DNA of 64,000 nucleotides, from assembly GCF_049860565.1 (NCBI RefSeq), contig NZ_CP172056.1:3968001-4032000 (forward strand), in the 5' to 3' direction. The position numbers and the translations under genes were made by a program. Source of the stretch: Desulfitobacterium_A nosdiversum (lineage in GTDB: Bacteria > Bacillota > Desulfitobacteriia > Desulfitobacteriales > Desulfitobacteriaceae). A model generated the notes under the pieces. The model did no database searches and was not told where the DNA came from. It saw only the letters and a program-made list of their open reading frames with translations. The stretch's first letter is position 1. Each line of letters starts with the position of its first letter. This document shows positions 41,381-50,304 of the stretch, in pieces.

Positions 41381-42619
41381 TTATTCTTGAACAAGCTTTT
41401 TACCAATCTTAACGGCCCCAATAACCAAGACGATACCTACCACTAAAGTAACAATATTCAACTGCCAAGCAAAGACAAAGCTCTTGGTGAGGTCAAATAT
41501 TCTTGCGTAAATAATAGCTGCAAAGGCTGAAATGATACTTTGTACCATGGTAACGTAACTATAAATTTTACCAAATTCTCTCTGTCCAAAGATACCTTTG
41601 ATCACAAGCGGCAGCATAACAGTTAAAGAAGCAAAGCAAATTCCAAAGAAAATCAAGCCCGTGTAGAAGATAGTAACATTTCCGCTGCCCATGAGAATAA
41701 TAACCGTTCCAACAATACCACTGATCAAGGAGGTAAGCATAGCGCCAAGGAAGCCAACTTTGTCAGTAAGCCATCCTAAGAAAACTTTTCCGCCCATATT
41801 AGCAAAGTTCAAAATAGTCATGGCAAATGCCCCTACAGTTGTAGCAAGTCCAACCGAAGTCGCATATCCAGGAATTTGGGTATTCATGGATGCATACAAG
41901 ACAACAACGCCGGCAAGGAGAACAACCATATACAAGGCAGGGGATTTAAGAGCATTTACAGCAGATACTCCTTTTAAAGGTGCTGCAGTCTTAGCCGTTT
42001 GTCCTTCTTCATGACCATAGGGCTTTAAACCCATATCGGAGGGTTTGAAACGGATAGCGAAGAGAATTCCAGGCATGGAAATGACCCAAGCAGCTACGGA
42101 CATCATGAGACGAGCAGATCTCCAGCCATATTGGGTAATCAATTGCCCTGCGATCGGATTGGCAATTGCAGAACCTACTGTACCCAGCGCTAAAGCAATT
42201 CCTAAGAGAGTCGCATATTTTTTATTAAACCAGTTGCCTAAGATGATAGGCACTGCGAGATACATAATGACAGCTTGACCGAGGCCGATAAAGATAGCTG
42301 AAATATTCCAAGCCATAATCGTATGAAACTGGGAAGCAGCTCCTGTCGCTGCACAAACAAAAGTCATTGCAACACCCAATAATAATTTCGAATTGACTTT
42401 ATAAATCAATTGGCTGGCAAACGGTTGAGCGAACGCCATAACTAACATATAAATGGTAAGATACCAGGATGCATCCGTACGTGTCCAACCCATTTCCTTC
42501 GCCACCGGTGTCAGATATAGACCATTGGTGTTTCCCAACATTCCTACTGCCGCAAAAAACATCAATGACAAGGAAATGAATACCCACCAGGCATGATGAA
42601 TTTTTTTGCTTTGTTCCAT
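41381..42619 (-). CDS. MFS transporter (OFA/monocarboxylate-like)
   Basis: 412 residues, 12 helices. The loop motif FLGWLTDKVGFLGAML near residue 270 and WYLTIYMLVMAFAQPFASQL near residue 52 fit major-facilitator carriers of the oxalate/formate or monocarboxylate type. It is the first gene behind sigma-54 promoter C, so its role is probably uptake (or antiport) of the acid that the regulon consumes. It is unrelated in type to the 14-helix MFS at 23288. Confidence 0.9.
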   Translation of the reverse strand: MEQSKKIHHAWWVFISLSLMFFAAVGMLGNTNGLYLTPVAKEMGWTRTDASWYLTIYMLVMAFAQPFASQLIYKVNSKLLLGVAMTFVCAATGAASQFHTIMAWNISAIFIGLGQAVIMYLAVPIILGNWFNKKYATLLGIALALGTVGSAIANPIAGQLITQYGWRSARLMMSVAAWVISMPGILFAIRFKPSDMGLKPYGHEEGQTAKTAAPLKGVSAVNALKSPALYMVVLLAGVVVLYASMNTQIPGYATSVGLATTVGAFAMTILNFANMGGKVFLGWLTDKVGFLGAMLTSLISGIVGTVIILMGSGNVTIFYTGLIFFGICFASLTVMLPLVIKGIFGQREFGKIYSYVTMVQSIISAFAAIIYARIFDLTKSFVFAWQLNIVTLVVGIVLVIGAVKIGKKLVQE

Positions 42620-42760
42620 CTCTAATTCCCTTCCTTTTTTATAATTAGCCCTTCAGAAATATATAATATATATCTTTTTCCCCTTGCTATTAACTTAACC
42701 CAACCTCCTCTCATGGACTCGGGGAAAAATAATTGACAAGCAATTTCAAACTCTAATAAT

Positions 42761-42778
42761 TGCAAAACCTATGCCAAG
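42761..42778 (-). promoter_or_regulatory. Sigma-54 promoter C (MFS transporter)
   Basis: On the minus strand TTGGCAT-AGGTT-TTGCA fits the consensus (-24 complement 42772-42777, -12 complement 42762-42765), 143 bases upstream of the MFS start. Confidence 0.87.
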
Positions 42779-42848
42779 TTCCTATCGACTTAAAAAGCCC
42801 ATATTCTTTGGATTTTTAAATTTTAAGATTTTTATGTGATTGTAATTA

Positions 42849-42913
42849 TGTTCACTATCTTGAACAAGATGTTCAAGCAGAGTGTTCAGTTGCAGTGTTC
42901 CGTCTGCTGTTCA
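42849..42913. promoter_or_regulatory. Activator sites (UAS) of promoter C
   Basis: TGTTCA-CTATCT-TGAACA (42849-42866) is a perfect dyad, followed by a ladder of TGTTCA words at 42870, 42883, 42896 (TGTTCC) and 42908, spaced 12-13 bases apart. Promoter C has the most copies of the three. Confidence 0.8.
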
Positions 42914-42946
42914 AATAAACAATAACCTTCTCCATAATATAAGAAA

Positions 42947-42986
42947 CTCCTTACCTTTCTTCCGAAGAAAGAGTAAGGAGCTTTTT
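42947..42986 (-). terminator. Terminator after the acyltransferase gene
   Basis: CTCCTTAC (42947-42954) and GTAAGGAG (42973-42980), extended by TTTCTTC/GAAGAAA, form a stable hairpin with T-tracts on both sides. Confidence 0.7.
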
Positions 42987-42997
42987 ATACGGCCACT

Positions 42998-44143
42998 TTA
43001 TGCTGAAAGAGAATGTTCCCTTTTCCTAATCCACTTGATTTTATATTTCATTTTTGTTCCTAGGAAATACTCTGAAAAAGGTAACAGACTTAGCCATTTC
43101 ATGGCTTTAAAGGTGAGGATTACTGTTAATAGGAAAAGCAATACGGCGGTATCCAGAAAACTTTTGACGGAGAAAAATGAGGTATAGAACTTATACAAGG
43201 CCTGCAATATAATGACATGGGCAAGATACGCTGCATAAGAGTAGTTGGCGTATTCACTGATCTTATAATACAGTTTTGATTCCCTATCAGCGATTTGGCA
43301 GGCCAGGTCATAAAAAACCAAAATTGAGCTAACCACAAACAAAACAAAAAAAAGTTCGTTCAAATAATTCATTTTAACTGCATGTCCGGGGATGTTATTG
43401 CTGATTTCTACATAATAGTTGTACAGAAGTAAAGGAACATAGGCAATCCAAATCTGCTTTTGAAAGTGTTCCAGCCATTTCTTAAAGGTTGAGTAACCTA
43501 AAATCATGTAAGCTCCAAGCACAACATACAACGACCATAACCAAGGCGTACGCGCTAAAAATTTCAGTTCATTATCCGTAGGATGAGTGAAAATCAACTG
43601 TCCTTCCAAGTCTGTGAAACTATTATTCGCTAACAGAAATGCATAAAACAAAATATAGAAAATAAGAAATACACCTTTAAAAGCCTTACCCTTGCGTGAA
43701 ATAATATCGATCAAGAATAAAATAAGGGGAAAATAAAGATAGATTCTCAGCATCATGGACATATACCATAAATGATATCGTCCCGTTCCTGCTAACAGCT
43801 GCCCCGGGAAATGCGCAAAGGACACATTTCCATATTGCATACCATCCAAAATGTTGAGAACTGTCCAAATAACATATGGTAAAGCTATATAGAGCATCTT
43901 CTTTTTATAAAATTGAGACCAGTTTACGGGTTCTTTATTTTTATAGACCATCATCATAGCTGCAATAGTCACAAATATTGGCACAGCAGGCTTAGCCATT
44001 ACATAAAAAAAGCTTAAGATCAATGAATCGGAAAAACTTGCGCCTTCGCGAAATGCAAAACCACCCAATACATGCTGAACTACTACGAAGATAAAACCCA
44101 TAACTCGTAAAACATCAATTTCTTTGATATGCTGCTTCGTCAA
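42998..44143 (-). CDS. Acyltransferase family 3 membrane protein
   Basis: About 381 residues with ten membrane helices. The N-terminus IKEIDVLRVMGFIFVVVQHV carries the family's D-x-L-R and conserved His (VQH). Such OafA-type enzymes O-acylate cell-surface polysaccharides or other envelope sugars. I prefer TTG 44143, eight bases after AGGAAG, since the family starts just before the I-x-x-x-D-x-L-R block; ATG 44191 is the alternative and would add 16 residues. No sugar-biosynthesis genes are nearby. Confidence 0.85.
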   Translation of the reverse strand: MTKQHIKEIDVLRVMGFIFVVVQHVLGGFAFREGASFSDSLILSFFYVMAKPAVPIFVTIAAMMMVYKNKEPVNWSQFYKKKMLYIALPYVIWTVLNILDGMQYGNVSFAHFPGQLLAGTGRYHLWYMSMMLRIYLYFPLILFLIDIISRKGKAFKGVFLIFYILFYAFLLANNSFTDLEGQLIFTHPTDNELKFLARTPWLWSLYVVLGAYMILGYSTFKKWLEHFQKQIWIAYVPLLLYNYYVEISNNIPGHAVKMNYLNELFFVLFVVSSILVFYDLACQIADRESKLYYKISEYANYSYAAYLAHVIILQALYKFYTSFFSVKSFLDTAVLLFLLTVILTFKAMKWLSLLPFSEYFLGTKMKYKIKWIRKREHSLSA

Positions 44144-44336
44144 CTTGAATCGCTTCCTAAATAAACTCAAAATAAATAGAGCCCATAACATGGCTCTACT
44201 AAACCACCCCTAAAGACCTAACTACTATCATACCAGTAACTCGTATAATTACAAAGCCTAATTTACTTGGGTAATAGATAGTTCAAATTAAGTCTCTTAA
44301 ATCTATCCTTTATTTTCTCAGGATTCATTTCCTCTG

Positions 44337-46001
44337 TTAATTATATTCGCGCATTTCCAAATGCGAAAAAATCGTATCTGAAAGAAGTAAGATGAGAAAC
44401 CCAACTCCAATATTACTAACTATGACTGCCGTACCAGTAGCCCAAATGTTTTTCGTTAGTAATCCTACGATTCCTGCAATAACAAAAGCCGGAACCCCGA
44501 TCAACAAAACCTCGGAAAAAATTAAAAGCGGATAAAATAGTTTTCGTTCAAGTGAAGACGGTAAAATTACATAACCGAGGATCAGAGTGTTTGATTGGGC
44601 AAAGTAAAAGGAAGTAACTAGCAACAATGAAAACAGCGCTCCAAACCAAAGACTTGCTGAAGAATAAATTCTCTGAACAATAAGAAGATAACTTAAATTA
44701 AGCAGGAGTATATTTAGGATAAAACGTAATGTCGGCAATATATTGATCGCAAGTCCCTTTTTTAAAAAGGTACCTGGTAAAGTATATATATACGGTAGAG
44801 ATAGTTCCTCACTCGTTGGACCAGCAAAAGTTCGAAAAAACATAAGATAAGCAATAACCCCATTCATACCATAGAGTAAGAAAAACACACTTTCCGTCCC
44901 CTTATGTAAGGCTATCAAGCCATAAAGAATACCGGCCAAACCAGAAAGAAAGGTCACAAAACCGAAATAAGGAGTAATACTTGTTCGGCTATATTTAACC
45001 ATCTGTTTGTACAAAAACGCCCAACCTTCGGGATAATTCCCTTGTACTATGACGTTTCTTCTTATGAATCTTCGCCAGCGAAGTTTACTCTCCGAATTCT
45101 CCGCCGTTCTCCCCCAATAAAGCCCCTGCACTTTTCCTTTCCTCTTGGCCTCGCGGATATTCGCCATTGTTTCTGTATAACCCTCAACATCTTCATAATA
45201 ATCTTCGGCTAATTTGAACAGGGCAATATTTACGAGGAATAGAGTAAGAATGATCCCACAAAGAGCCAACCAGGTCCAAAAAGTAATCCCGAAGAATGCT
45301 GCACTGGCTAGTTGAATGATCCAGCCTAGGATTGGGAAATTTGAAACTCCTCCCGCTCGGTATCCTAAAAGAACTCCCAGAGAAAAAAGATGTTTGCGCA
45401 CGACCCATAGCCAGCTTCCAGCCATCCAAAGAGCTGAAACGAATAGCATAAGACTTACCCAGACTCTTTGACCATATCGTACTGAAAACAAAAAAACCAA
45501 GAAAGAAAGAGGAGTCACTATAAGCGCAGCAGAGACTATTGAAAGATAGACTAAGATAATTCCCTGAGTTTTTAGTCCAATATTAAAAAGCGTTGGGGTA
45601 AGAAATAGAAGAGGTAGAATCGCCTTAGCAAGAGTTCCCGGAATCTTTTTTATGAGACTCCAAAACAAAATCCGATTAGGTTCAAGGGGTGATGGAAAAA
45701 GAAGATTCACATCTCCCATCTGAAAGGAATAAGACAAGCGATTCAAGGCTGAGAAGAAAGCAAGAAATAAGAGAACAATTATCACCAATGAATAACCGCC
45801 AAGAATATATTCTTGAATATTAATTGGAAGTTCATTCATTTTCTGTCCTCTGCGTCCAAGGATGGAAGGCATCATGACAAGAATAACCCAAGCCAGAAAA
45901 AGAAAATAGCCCACGAGCTTTTTAGGGTTATGCCGAATCTCGACAAAATAGTTTTTTAGCTTAATCAAGTCATAACGGAGAAGTACTTGATAGTCATGCA
46001 T
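44337..46001 (-). CDS. ABC exporter permease (putative ABC_export family)
   Basis: 554 residues with a dozen or more membrane helices in two halves and a charged middle loop (about residues 265-325, ANIREAKRKGKVQGLYWGRT). Its start overlaps the stop of the ATPase gene by eight bases, so the two form one exporter. The wide spacing of helices and length match the putative ABC exporter family seen in spore formers. Substrate unknown. Confidence 0.82.
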   Translation of the reverse strand: MHDYQVLLRYDLIKLKNYFVEIRHNPKKLVGYFLFLAWVILVMMPSILGRRGQKMNELPINIQEYILGGYSLVIIVLLFLAFFSALNRLSYSFQMGDVNLLFPSPLEPNRILFWSLIKKIPGTLAKAILPLLFLTPTLFNIGLKTQGIILVYLSIVSAALIVTPLSFLVFLFSVRYGQRVWVSLMLFVSALWMAGSWLWVVRKHLFSLGVLLGYRAGGVSNFPILGWIIQLASAAFFGITFWTWLALCGIILTLFLVNIALFKLAEDYYEDVEGYTETMANIREAKRKGKVQGLYWGRTAENSESKLRWRRFIRRNVIVQGNYPEGWAFLYKQMVKYSRTSITPYFGFVTFLSGLAGILYGLIALHKGTESVFFLLYGMNGVIAYLMFFRTFAGPTSEELSLPYIYTLPGTFLKKGLAINILPTLRFILNILLLNLSYLLIVQRIYSSASLWFGALFSLLLVTSFYFAQSNTLILGYVILPSSLERKLFYPLLIFSEVLLIGVPAFVIAGIVGLLTKNIWATGTAVIVSNIGVGFLILLLSDTIFSHLEMREYN

Positions 46002-46731
46002 CAGCAGTAACCTCCAAAAATACTTCTTCCAAAGAAGCCTGCTCCTCTCCCAGTCTAGCTCGCAACTCTTCTAGACTTCCATCTGCAAGGATATGCCCCT
46101 TTTTAAGAACAATCACTCGATTGCATATATTTTCAATGGGATCAAGTAAATGAGTACTGATTAACAGCGTTCGACCTTCTTCTTTTAAATGACCGAATAG
46201 CTCTTTAAGGTTACGAATTGCTTTGGGATCAAGCCCGACCATCGGTTCATCCAAGAATAATATCTGCGCTCCTGAAATAACTCCACAACAAAGAGACAGT
46301 TTCTGACGCATGCCCTTGGACAAGTCTTTCACAAACTCATCCCGCTGCTCTTCAATCTCAAAAAGCTGAAGTAACTCCTTGGCTTCCCCTTCCCATTGCT
46401 GGACTTCGTAAGCACTCGCGATAAATCTCAAATGTTCCCAGACTGTGAGCATCTCATACATCTGAGGAACTTCCGGAACATATGCTGACAGCCGCCTAGC
46501 CTCCCGCGTCCCACGTGGATAGCCTTTAATTAAAATCTCACCTTTAGTTGGTCTGAGTAGGCCAACTATGCATTTGATTAAGGTACTTTTCCCCGCTCCA
46601 TTCGGGCCTAAAAGTCCAACAATTTCTCCCGATTCCATCGCAAACTTTAAGCCTTCAATCGCGGTTTTCTTACCAAAGGTTTTTGTTAACCCGTGAATTT
46701 GTAGCATCGGAGCGTTAGAATTTGGAATCAT
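45994..46731 (-). CDS. ABC transporter ATP-binding protein
   Basis: 245 residues from ATG 46731 (AAGAAGG upstream); a TTG at 46749 is less likely. Walker A GPNGAGKST, the signature LSKGMRQKLS and Walker B ILFLDEPMVGLDPKA are intact, with a D-loop and the H-loop in LISTHLLDPIE. It powers the permease encoded just after it. The C-terminus GEEQASLEEVFLEVTAD is typical of CcmA-type exporter ATPases. Confidence 0.93.
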   Translation of the reverse strand: MIPNSNAPMLQIHGLTKTFGKKTAIEGLKFAMESGEIVGLLGPNGAGKSTLIKCIVGLLRPTKGEILIKGYPRGTREARRLSAYVPEVPQMYEMLTVWEHLRFIASAYEVQQWEGEAKELLQLFEIEEQRDEFVKDLSKGMRQKLSLCCGVISGAQILFLDEPMVGLDPKAIRNLKELFGHLKEEGRTLLISTHLLDPIENICNRVIVLKKGHILADGSLEELRARLGEEQASLEEVFLEVTADA

Positions 46732-46827
46732 GGCTCGGCCTTCTTTCAAAATGGTATACTTTTCCTTATTCTAGCTAGTGATTTAATACTCCTTTTTCCA
46801 TTAAAAAATTTATCAATTCCCAACAAA

Positions 46828-46863
46828 AAGCCCCTTTATCCAGTTGTTTGGATAAAGGGGCTT
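46828..46863 (-). terminator. Terminator after the small gene at 46882
   Basis: AAGCCCCTTTATCC (46828-46841) pairs exactly with GGATAAAGGGGCTT (46850-46863); minus strand then reads TTTTTG. Confidence 0.85.
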
Positions 46864-46881
46864 AGGGTTTTTTAGCTCATC

Positions 46882-47100
46882 TTATATATATGTGTTATTT
46901 ACCGGTTCAGAAACATGGTCAATATAAGTATTGCTTTGCAGCAGACCCTCCTTACCAACATGGTGGTTGCCAAGAGTACGACCATAATTCCGTGTATATT
47001 CCGGAGCTGCGTCCACTAAATCATTGACGTCATGTTGAAAGCCTTGGTTGTCGGAATTTCCTTCGTTTTTTAATTCAATATCCTTATTTGGTGTATCCAA
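46882..47100 (-). CDS. Small hydrophilic hypothetical protein
   Basis: 72 residues from TTG 47100, eight bases after AAGGAG; the GTG three codons earlier overlaps that ribosome site. The protein is Asn/Asp-rich and has no membrane segment or Cys (NKDIELKNEGNSDNQGFQHD, then VDAAPEYTRNYGRTLGN). It is monocistronic with a strong terminator. I do not recognise the family; a spore-coat or other sporulation role is possible from composition but unproven. Confidence 0.65.
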   Translation of the reverse strand: MDTPNKDIELKNEGNSDNQGFQHDVNDLVDAAPEYTRNYGRTLGNHHVGKEGLLQSNTYIDHVSEPVNNTYI

Positions 47101-47256
47101 AAAGATCACTCCTTAACAATATATTCAAGACTATTTTCTCCAAAAGCGCCCAAATTATTGACATAATAAAAATCTTTTAAAGAATGATTTATCCTTCATT
47201 GGGAATTATAAACACAGTCTATAAAAACTAATTTCATAGATAAGGGGGGATATCTT

Positions 47257-48819
47257 TTGGCCAGGTTTGTTTCAGTATCAGAGGCTATAAAAATGATTCA
47301 CGACGGTGCATCTGTTGGGGTTACCGGTTTCGCGGGTGCAGCACACGCCGAAGTTCTTACGTCGAAAATCGAAGAAAATTTTTTGACTGAAGGGCACCCC
47401 AAAAATTTAACTCTATTTTATAGTGCCGGAATCGGCGACGGACAGACCAAAGGCACCAACCACTTTGGTCACGAGGGTCTTGTTAGCAGAGTCATAGGCG
47501 GACACTGGAACCTCGCACCTAAGCTCGTTAAACTCGCTATTGAAAACAAAATCGAAGCTTATAACTTTCCTCAGGGAACAATATCTCAAATGGTTAGAGA
47601 CATGGCTGCCGGCAAACCGGGTACCCTCAGTAAGGTCGGCCTCAAAACCTTTATTGATCCTCGGGTTCAGGGGGGTAAGCTCAATTCTAAAACCCAAGAA
47701 GACTTGGTAAAACTCATCAACATTGATGGGGAAGAATTGCTCTTTTTTAAAGGTCCAAAGATAGACGTGGCTATTATTCGTGGAACCTCAGCTGATGAGC
47801 ACGGCAACTTAAGCATGGAAAAAGAAGCAGTTTTGGTTGAAGCTCTTTCCATGGCTCAAGCGGCCAAGAGCTCGGGGGGGATTGTTATCGCTCAAGTCGA
47901 AAGAGTCGTTTCCGCCGGAAGTATCCACCCTAAACAGGTAAAAGTACCTGGAATATTAGTTGACGCCGTTGTTGTTGTATCACCGGAAGACCAATGGCAA
48001 ACGTTTGTTGAACCTTATAACCCTGCTTTCAGCGGTGAAATTAAAGTCCCTTTGGCAAGCCTTAAGCCAATGCCCATGGATGAACGCAAAATTATCGCCC
48101 GGCGGGCTTTTCTGGAGCTCATTCCTAACGCGGTTGTCAATCTTGGAATTGGAATGCCCGAAGGAATTTCGCTCGTTGCCTATGAAGAAGGTTTTTCGGA
48201 TCAAATGACTCTAACCGTTGAGGCCGGAGGTATCGGCGGAATACCTGCGGGAGGAATAAACTTTGGTGCTTCCACGAATGTCGAAGCCCTCCTGGACCAA
48301 CCCTACCAGTTTGACTTTTATGACGGCGGAGGGTTAGACCTTGCCTTTTTAGGGTTAGCGCAAATGGATGAACAAGGAAACATCAATGTGAGTAAATTCG
48401 GCCCCAAAATAGCCGGGAGCGGCGGGTTTATTAACATTACCCAAAACGCAAAAAAAGTCGTTTTCTGTGGTACTCACACCGCCGGCGGTCTGAAAACATC
48501 CGTCGACAACGGAAAGCTCATTATTGAACAAGAAGGCAAAGTTAAAAAACTGGTTAAGGATGTAGAGCAAATCACCTTCTCCGGAGAATATGCACGTAAT
48601 ATCAAACAGCCCGTTTTATATATCACAGAGCGAGCCGTCTTTGAGCTTTTGCCTGAAGGAGTAACGCTTACAGAGATTGCCCCGGGCATTGACCTCGAAA
48701 AGGATGTTTTAGCCCAAATGAATTTCAAACCCATCGTCTCTCCCGATTTACGCGTTATGGATGAAAGAATCTTTAAACCGGAACCCATGAATCTGAATCA
48801 CCTCATGGCAGCTAAATAA
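47257..48819 (+). CDS. Acyl-CoA:carboxylate CoA-transferase (YdiF type, fused subunits)
   Basis: 520 residues: alpha-like (1-270) and beta-like (275-500) halves of a type I CoA-transferase in one chain. GVTGFAGAAHAEVLTSKIEE is the N-terminal signature and the catalytic Glu is E322 in TVEAGGIGGIPAGG. Start TTG 47257 with GGGGGGA upstream. It moves CoA from acetyl-CoA or another donor to a short acid such as butyrate, crotonate or 3-hydroxybutyrate. It opens the eight-gene operon 47257-55267; a possible TTGACA -35 lies at 47158. Confidence 0.93.
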   Translation: MARFVSVSEAIKMIHDGASVGVTGFAGAAHAEVLTSKIEENFLTEGHPKNLTLFYSAGIGDGQTKGTNHFGHEGLVSRVIGGHWNLAPKLVKLAIENKIEAYNFPQGTISQMVRDMAAGKPGTLSKVGLKTFIDPRVQGGKLNSKTQEDLVKLINIDGEELLFFKGPKIDVAIIRGTSADEHGNLSMEKEAVLVEALSMAQAAKSSGGIVIAQVERVVSAGSIHPKQVKVPGILVDAVVVVSPEDQWQTFVEPYNPAFSGEIKVPLASLKPMPMDERKIIARRAFLELIPNAVVNLGIGMPEGISLVAYEEGFSDQMTLTVEAGGIGGIPAGGINFGASTNVEALLDQPYQFDFYDGGGLDLAFLGLAQMDEQGNINVSKFGPKIAGSGGFINITQNAKKVVFCGTHTAGGLKTSVDNGKLIIEQEGKVKKLVKDVEQITFSGEYARNIKQPVLYITERAVFELLPEGVTLTEIAPGIDLEKDVLAQMNFKPIVSPDLRVMDERIFKPEPMNLNHLMAAK

Positions 48820-48836
48820 GCAAAAGGAGGTTTGTT

Positions 48837-50234
48837 ATGCTTGGCGTACTCGGAATTCTCATCAGTCTCGCGCTTCTCATGTTTCTTGCCTATAAGGGCT
48901 ATTCCGTCATTTTCTTCGCCCCGGTGTTTGCTCTCCTGGCAGCCGTTTTCTCTGGAATGGCACTGTTGCCGACCTACACGGAAATCTTTCTACCCAATTT
49001 AGCGAATTATGTTAAAGTCTACTTCCCCTTCTTTCTTTTAGGAGCGGTATTTGGCAAGTCAATGGAAGAGTCCGGCGCAGCCAAATCCATTGCCAAAGCC
49101 ATCGTAAGAAGATTAGGAGCTAAACAGGCAATATTAGCCGTAGTATTGTCTTGCGCTATTCTGACCTATGGCGGTGTAAGTTTGTTCGTTGTCGCCTTTG
49201 CCGTCTATCCCTTTGGAGCTTCTTTGTTTAAAGAAGCAAACATCCCGAAACGCCTTTTGCCCGGGACGATAGCCTTAGGAGCCTTCACTTTTACTATGGA
49301 TGCCTTGCCGGGTACTCCGCAGATTCAAAATACCATTCCAATGAAGTATTTTAATACAGACCTCTATGCCGCCCCGGTATTTGGCACTTTGGGAGCGATT
49401 ATTGTCTTAGCCGTCGGACTGTTCTATCTGGAATGGCGGAAACGCCAAGCTCAGGCCAAGGGAGAAGGATATGGCAGCCATACCCTTCAAGAACCGGAAG
49501 TCGTTGAAGATGCAAATTTACCCAGCCCATTGTTATCGGTTGTTCCTCTAATCGCGGTATTAGCCGTGACTTTGATTCTCCAAAAGTTTATTTTCCCGAA
49601 TTGGGATATCTCTCCTTGGGCTGTTCAAGCTCCCTATAAGATGGACAAGACTGGAATCGTTGGAACAATGAACAACTGGGCCTTAATGATTGCCTTGTTA
49701 ACCGGTGTAATCATTGCATTGTTAATCAATCCAGGACGCATAAAAGGAAACGTTGCCAAAGCGATCAATGCCGGAGCCATCGGTTCCTTGCTGGCCGTTA
49801 TGAATACGGCTTCAGAGGTAGGCTTCGGAAATGTTATTAAGACTTTACCGGGGTTTAATACGATTGCCCATGCGCTGATGAACATCAAAGGCGGCGGCAG
49901 TCCGCTCTTGTCAGAAGCTGTTACAGTTAACGTTTTAGCGGGTGTCACAGGGTCAGCCTCCGGCGGTATGAGTATTGCCCTTGAGACGTTTGGCAAGGAT
50001 TACCTGGCATGGGGAAATCGCGTTGGCTTAAGTCCTGAGCTTCTTCACAGGGTTGCATCCATGGCCTCAGGAGGAATGGACACCCTGCCTCACAATGGCG
50101 CTGTTATTACTTTACTGGCCATTAGCGGTTTAACCCATAAACAATCCTATCGGGATATCTTCGCGATAACCCTGATTAAATCAGGAACCGTATTCGTTTT
50201 GATTGCTTTAACTTCCATCTTTCACTTTGCTTAA
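48837..50234 (+). CDS. GntP-family permease
   Basis: 465 residues with 12 or more helices, GntP/gluconate-permease family (FGKSMEESGAAKSIAKAIVR, YGGVSLFVVAFAVYPFG, GTPQIQNTIPMKYF). Family members carry gluconate, lactate or hydroxybutyrate-like acids with H+ or Na+. It follows the CoA-transferase by 17 bases with an AAGGAGG site, so it most likely imports the acid that the transferase activates; 3-hydroxybutyrate is my best guess. Confidence 0.9.
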   Translation: MLGVLGILISLALLMFLAYKGYSVIFFAPVFALLAAVFSGMALLPTYTEIFLPNLANYVKVYFPFFLLGAVFGKSMEESGAAKSIAKAIVRRLGAKQAILAVVLSCAILTYGGVSLFVVAFAVYPFGASLFKEANIPKRLLPGTIALGAFTFTMDALPGTPQIQNTIPMKYFNTDLYAAPVFGTLGAIIVLAVGLFYLEWRKRQAQAKGEGYGSHTLQEPEVVEDANLPSPLLSVVPLIAVLAVTLILQKFIFPNWDISPWAVQAPYKMDKTGIVGTMNNWALMIALLTGVIIALLINPGRIKGNVAKAINAGAIGSLLAVMNTASEVGFGNVIKTLPGFNTIAHALMNIKGGGSPLLSEAVTVNVLAGVTGSASGGMSIALETFGKDYLAWGNRVGLSPELLHRVASMASGGMDTLPHNGAVITLLAISGLTHKQSYRDIFAITLIKSGTVFVLIALTSIFHFA

Positions 50235-50304
50235 AAAATAAACTTAACTATAGGTTCAAGCTAAATAGATTCAATCTAAATTCCCAACAACTAGGAGGAT
50301 ACTT

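Noticed and set aside
42849..42913. CRISPR-like array from repeated TGTTCA words
   Set aside because: Units are six bases and spaced 12-13 bases apart; this is an activator-site ladder, not repeats and spacers.
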